Source of the DNA: Betaproteobacteria bacterium
GTDB taxonomy: Bacteria; Pseudomonadota; Gammaproteobacteria; Burkholderiales; SG8-41
Reading direction: 5' to 3'
NCBI GenBank assembly: GCA_021414185.1
Contig: JAIOOZ010000140.1
Span: 1 to 8,983, forward strand
DNA length: 8,983 nucleotides
The first letter of the stretch is position 1. Each line of letters begins with the position of its first letter. The translations under genes were made by a program, and so were the position numbers. The notes under the pieces are model-generated. The model was given only the letters and a program-made list of their open reading frames with translations. It was not told the DNA's origin and ran no database searches. Below, piece after piece: positions 6,346-8,983 of the stretch.

Positions 6346-7167
6346 GTGAAATCCACCACCCTCATTGCATTGCTACTGGCTGCCGCTGCATTGCTTGCCA
6401 TCGGCGGCTGCGCGAGCACCACCGAAGGCGGCGCGGTCGGCGCCGAACGCAGGCAACTCCTGCTGGTGTCGTCGGAGCAGCTCGAGCAGATGTCGGCGCA
6501 AAGCTATACCAAGTTGCGCGCCGAAGCGCAGCAAAAAGGCGTGCTCAATACCGACGCGGCGCTGACCCAGCGCGTGCGCGCGATTGCGAGCCGCATCGAA
6601 CCGCAAACGAAAGTGTTCCGCGCCGATGCGCCGGGCTGGAAGTGGGAAGTCAATGTCATCAGCAGCAATGAATTGAATGCGTTCTGCATGCCGGGCGGCA
6701 AAATCGTGTTTTATTCGGGGCTGATCAAACAGCTTAATCTGAACGATGATGAAATCGCGGTCGTCATGGGGCACGAAATCTCGCACGCGCTGCGCGAGCA
6801 TTCGCGCGAGCAGGTTTCGCAGGCGATGGCGGCGCAGGGCTTGCTCGGCGTCGGCTCCGCACTGCTGGGTCTCGGCGACACCACCGCGGACATGGCCAAC
6901 ACCGCGTACCAGGCTTTGATTGCGACCAAGTTCAGCCGCGTCGACGAGGCCGAAGCCGACCGCATCGGGCTCGAACTCACGGCGCGCGCGGGCTACGATC
7001 CCCGCGCCGGCGTGGCGTTATGGCAGAAAATGATGAAGGCCAATCAGGGCAGCCGGCCGCCGGAATTCCTCAGCACCCACCCGGCCGAAGCCAACCGCAT
7101 CGAGCAAATCCAGGCGCTGCTGCCGACAGTGACGCCGCTCTACGAACAGGCGCGCCGCAAGAAATAA
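6346..7167 (+). CDS. M48 family zinc metalloprotease lipoprotein (LoiP/YggG-like)
   Basis: Envelope zinc endopeptidase of the kind that degrades misfolded or surplus envelope proteins. It has 273 residues. The N-terminus is a lipoprotein signal with lipobox IGGC and lipidated Cys22; Ala at +2 is compatible with outer-membrane sorting. The peptidase domain spans about 70-262: a conserved NELNAFCMPGGKIVFYSGL strand (108-126), active-site HEISH (143-147) giving two zinc-binding histidines and the catalytic Glu144, and EADRIG at 203-208 supplying the third zinc ligand, Glu203. A STHP motif (243-246) comes near the end, as usual in this family. The start is GTG 6346, chosen because it gives an intact signal peptide and has AAGGAG eight bases upstream. 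No TPR domain follows, which separates it from BepA-like proteins. It converges with the peroxidase remnant with a 10-nt gap. The substrate is unknown. Confidence 0.92.
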   Translation: MKSTTLIALLLAAAALLAIGGCASTTEGGAVGAERRQLLLVSSEQLEQMSAQSYTKLRAEAQQKGVLNTDAALTQRVRAIASRIEPQTKVFRADAPGWKWEVNVISSNELNAFCMPGGKIVFYSGLIKQLNLNDDEIAVVMGHEISHALREHSREQVSQAMAAQGLLGVGSALLGLGDTTADMANTAYQALIATKFSRVDEAEADRIGLELTARAGYDPRAGVALWQKMMKANQGSRPPEFLSTHPAEANRIEQIQALLPTVTPLYEQARRKK

Positions 7168-7177
7168 TTGCGGACGC

Positions 7178-7432
7178 TCATTTACAGGTCGGCTCGCCGC
7201 CCTTGCTGCGCTTCCAGTTGGTGCGGAAATCCGTCAGGCTCTCGACGAACACGATGAGGTCGTCGGTCTCCTGCGCGGTCAGCTTGAGCGGTTTCAGTAT
7301 CTGCTCGCCGTCGGCGTGCAGCCGGTCGACGTTCAGCTCCGAGTAATAACGCACCACTTCGCGCAGCGTGCCGATCTGCCCGTTGTGCATGTACGGCCCG
7401 GTCAGCGCCGCGTTGCGCAGCGGCGCGCGGTT
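7178..7432 (-). pseudogene. C-terminal remnant of a di-haem cytochrome c peroxidase / MauG-like gene
   Basis: The minus-strand frame ending at TGA 7178-7180 reads RAPLRNAALTGPYMHNGQIG, then TLREVVRYYSEL and ILKPLKLTAQETDDLIVFVESLT. This is the recognisable C-terminus of periplasmic di-haem cytochrome c peroxidases and MauG-like proteins (usual form PSLRNVALTAPYMHNG ... ATLEEVVRFY ... LLxFLxSLT). An ATG at 7390 gives 70 codons, but homology starts upstream of it, at about 7430, so that ATG is an internal codon rather than a true start. Members are normally 300-400 residues with two CXXCH haem motifs; neither is present, and the ABC exporter gene begins its last codons only about 45 bp upstream. 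The gene has therefore lost most of its 5' end, by deletion or by mis-assembly. It cannot be a functional peroxidase. Confidence 0.75.
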
Positions 7433-7445
7433 ACAGGAAGCGGAA

Positions 7446-7464
7446 TGATACCAAGCTGATACCA
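7446..7464. repeat. Direct repeat TGATACCA x2, 11-bp period
   Basis: TGATACCA occurs at 7446-7453 and 7457-7464, separated by AGC, in the 45-bp gap between the ABC exporter stop and the truncated peroxidase remnant. It sits at the point where the peroxidase homology is lost. It may be a footprint of the rearrangement, a fragment of a regulatory site, or chance. Confidence 0.4.
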
Positions 7465-7477
7465 GGCGACGGCGCAG

Positions 7478-8983
7478 TCAGCGCGCTGCCGCCGCAATCC
7501 CCCGCGCGGCGGCGTGAACCGCACCGACGTGCGCGGCATCCTCCTGCTGCAATGCCCACATTTCCGCATAGGTGCCCCCGCTCGCCAGCAACTCATGGTG
7601 CGTGCCACGCTCGACGATGCGCCCGGCGTCCATGACCAGGATCTGGTTCGCATCCATCACGGTCGAGAGGCGATGGGCAATGACGAGCGTCGTGCGCCCT
7701 TTCGCAATCTGCTCGAGTTCCGCCTGGATCGCCTGCTCGGTGGCCGAATCGAGCGCCGACGTCGCTTCGTCGAATATCAGGATACGCGGATTCTTGAGGA
7801 TCGCGCGCGCGATCGCCACGCGCTGCTTCTCGCCGCCCGAGAGCTTCAGGCCGCGCTCGCCGACGCCGGTCTCGTAACGGTCCGGCAGGGATTCGATGAA
7901 TTCGTGGATGTGCGCGGCCTGCGCCGCGGCGATCACTTCGTCGCGCGAGGCCTGCGGGCGGCCATACGAAATGTTGTAGTAAATCGTGTCGTTGAACAGC
8001 ACCGTGTCCTGCGGCACGATGCCGATCGCTCCGCGCAGGGCCGCCTGTTTGATTTCGCGAATATCCGTTTCGTTGACCAGGATGCGCCCGTGGCCGACGT
8101 CGTAGAAGCGATACAGCAGGCGCGCGAGTGTGGATTTCCCCGACCCGCTGTGCCCGACCACCGCCACCTTGTGCCCGGCGGGGATTTCGAAGCTCACGCC
8201 GAACAGGATCTGGCGGTTGGGGTTGTAGCCGAAATCGACTCCGTCAAAACGCACCGCGGCCTGCGCGCCCGCGAGGTCGCTCGCATCAGGCCGGTCCTGG
8301 ATTTCGCGGTTTTCCGCCAGCAGGCGAAACATGCGGTCAAGGTCGATCTGCGCCTGCTTGATCTCGCGGTACACCATGCCGAGGAAATTAAGCGGAATGT
8401 AGAGCTGGATCAAAAGCCCGTTGATGAGCACTAGGTCGCCCAGCGTCAGTTGCTTGGCGACCACGCCCTGCGCGGCGAAAATCATGAGTATGGTCACCGC
8501 GATCGCGATAATGCAGCTCTGCCCGATATTCAGGATGCCGAGCGACGCTTCGGTCCTCACCGCCGCCGCTTCGTAGCGCGTCAGGCTCTGGTCGTAACGC
8601 CGCGCTTCGAATTCCTCGTTGTTGAAATACTTGACGGTCTCGTAGTTGAGCAGGCTGTCGATGGCGCGGCTGTTGGCTTTCGAATCGAGTTCATTCGCTT
8701 CGCGCCGGATGGCGGTGCGCCATTCGGTGATGGCGAAAGTAAAGCCTATGTAGATGATGACCGCGGAAAAAGTCACCGCGGCAAAGCGCCAGTCGAAATG
8801 CGTCAGCAATACCGCGGCGACCAGCACGAACTCGAGGATCACCGGAACGATGGAGAACAGCATGTAACTCATGAGCGTGCCGATGCCGCGGGTGCCGCGC
8901 TCGATGTCGCGCGACACGCCGCCGGTCTGGCGGTCGAGGTGAAAGCGCAGCGAGAGGGCGTGCAAATGGCGGAACACGGTCAA
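7478..8983 (-). CDS. Atm1/HMT1-family ABC exporter, fused permease-ATPase (N-terminus beyond right edge)
   Basis: Inner-membrane ABC half-transporter that works as a homodimer; the family exports glutathione-linked metal or sulfur compounds. The visible 501 residues (numbered from the window edge) lack roughly the first 100. The membrane domain carries the Atm1 hallmark RFHLDRQTGGVSRDIERGT (13-31) and TYVKYFNNE-type coupling region (YETVKYFNNEEFE, 114-126). Residues N152 and Q155 (LNIGQ) and G202/M203 (LGMVYREIK) match positions that bind glutathione in the Novosphingobium Atm1 structure, as far as I recall. The ATPase domain is complete: Walker A GHSGSGKST (277-285), Q-loop Gln325, signature LSGGEKQ (381-387), Walker B RILIFDE (400-406), H-loop His437. 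The tail is Ala/His-rich. The first codon at the edge is TTG inside the gene, not a start. Context with a metal pump suggests metal tolerance, but Atm1 proteins also serve housekeeping Fe-S/glutathione functions. Confidence 0.93.
   Translation of the reverse strand: MTVFRHLHALSLRFHLDRQTGGVSRDIERGTRGIGTLMSYMLFSIVPVILEFVLVAAVLLTHFDWRFAAVTFSAVIIYIGFTFAITEWRTAIRREANELDSKANSRAIDSLLNYETVKYFNNEEFEARRYDQSLTRYEAAAVRTEASLGILNIGQSCIIAIAVTILMIFAAQGVVAKQLTLGDLVLINGLLIQLYIPLNFLGMVYREIKQAQIDLDRMFRLLAENREIQDRPDASDLAGAQAAVRFDGVDFGYNPNRQILFGVSFEIPAGHKVAVVGHSGSGKSTLARLLYRFYDVGHGRILVNETDIREIKQAALRGAIGIVPQDTVLFNDTIYYNISYGRPQASRDEVIAAAQAAHIHEFIESLPDRYETGVGERGLKLSGGEKQRVAIARAILKNPRILIFDEATSALDSATEQAIQAELEQIAKGRTTLVIAHRLSTVMDANQILVMDAGRIVERGTHHELLASGGTYAEMWALQQEDAAHVGAVHAAARGIAAAAR

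Noticed and set aside
7405..7426. Hairpin GCGCCGC-8 nt-GCGGCGC as a terminator
   Set aside because: It lies inside the conserved peroxidase coding segment (PLRNAAL codons), has no T-run on either side, and such stems arise easily from GCG/CCG codons.
7514..8434. 306-codon plus-strand frame opposite the ABC exporter
   Set aside because: It is the antisense shadow of an exporter with all ATPase motifs intact.
1..8983. CRISPR arrays, tRNA or rRNA genes, IS elements, prophage genes
   Set aside because: I saw no regularly spaced repeats, no tRNA-like arms, no transposase or integrase motifs, and no phage proteins on either strand.

Overview
The window is GC-rich (codons mostly end in G or C). 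It looks like the chromosome, or a large replicon, of a Gram-negative proteobacterium, most likely a betaproteobacterium. The evidence is a tripartite envelope-spanning RND efflux operon with an outer-membrane factor, two lipoprotein signal peptides, a QseBC/TctDE-type two-component system and an Atm1-type ABC exporter. No phylogenetic marker is present, so the lineage is a judgement from protein style only.

Layout. On the minus strand, reading leftwards from about 3870, lie an outer-membrane factor (CzcC/TolC type), a periplasmic adaptor lipoprotein (CzcB type) and the first 437 codons of a heavy-metal RND pump (CzcA type) that runs off the left edge. A non-coding stretch of about 235 bp (3871-4105) separates this operon from a divergent response regulator and sensor kinase on the plus strand (4106-6046). 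This stretch carries two perfect palindromes, a CTTAC direct repeat with an 11-bp period and a plausible -10 box. The sensor kinase is broken. Its sensor/HAMP half and its ATPase half lie in different frames, and the dimerisation/phosphoacceptor-histidine segment that should join them is missing. A strong hairpin plus T-run, with the kinase stop codon in its loop, ends this operon.

Further right come about 170 bp with no supported gene, a possible 34-codon leader ORF, a GTG-started M48 metalloprotease lipoprotein (6346-7167), a minus-strand C-terminal remnant of a di-haem cytochrome c peroxidase/MauG-like gene (about 7178-7430), and a minus-strand Atm1/HMT1-type ABC exporter (from 7478, running off the right edge).

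How it fits together. The pump proteins would export divalent metal ions (probably Zn/Co/Cd, from the DFGxxxDGAxxxVEN motif) across both membranes. The divergent two-component system is the natural candidate regulator, and the Atm1-type exporter is often linked to glutathione- or metal-conjugate export. Metal homeostasis is therefore a plausible theme for the outer parts of the window. The two damaged genes (kinase and peroxidase) mean that either this locus is decaying or the assembly has lost sequence here. I found no clearly new system; the most interesting item is the kinase lacking its histidine domain beside an intact regulator and pump operon.
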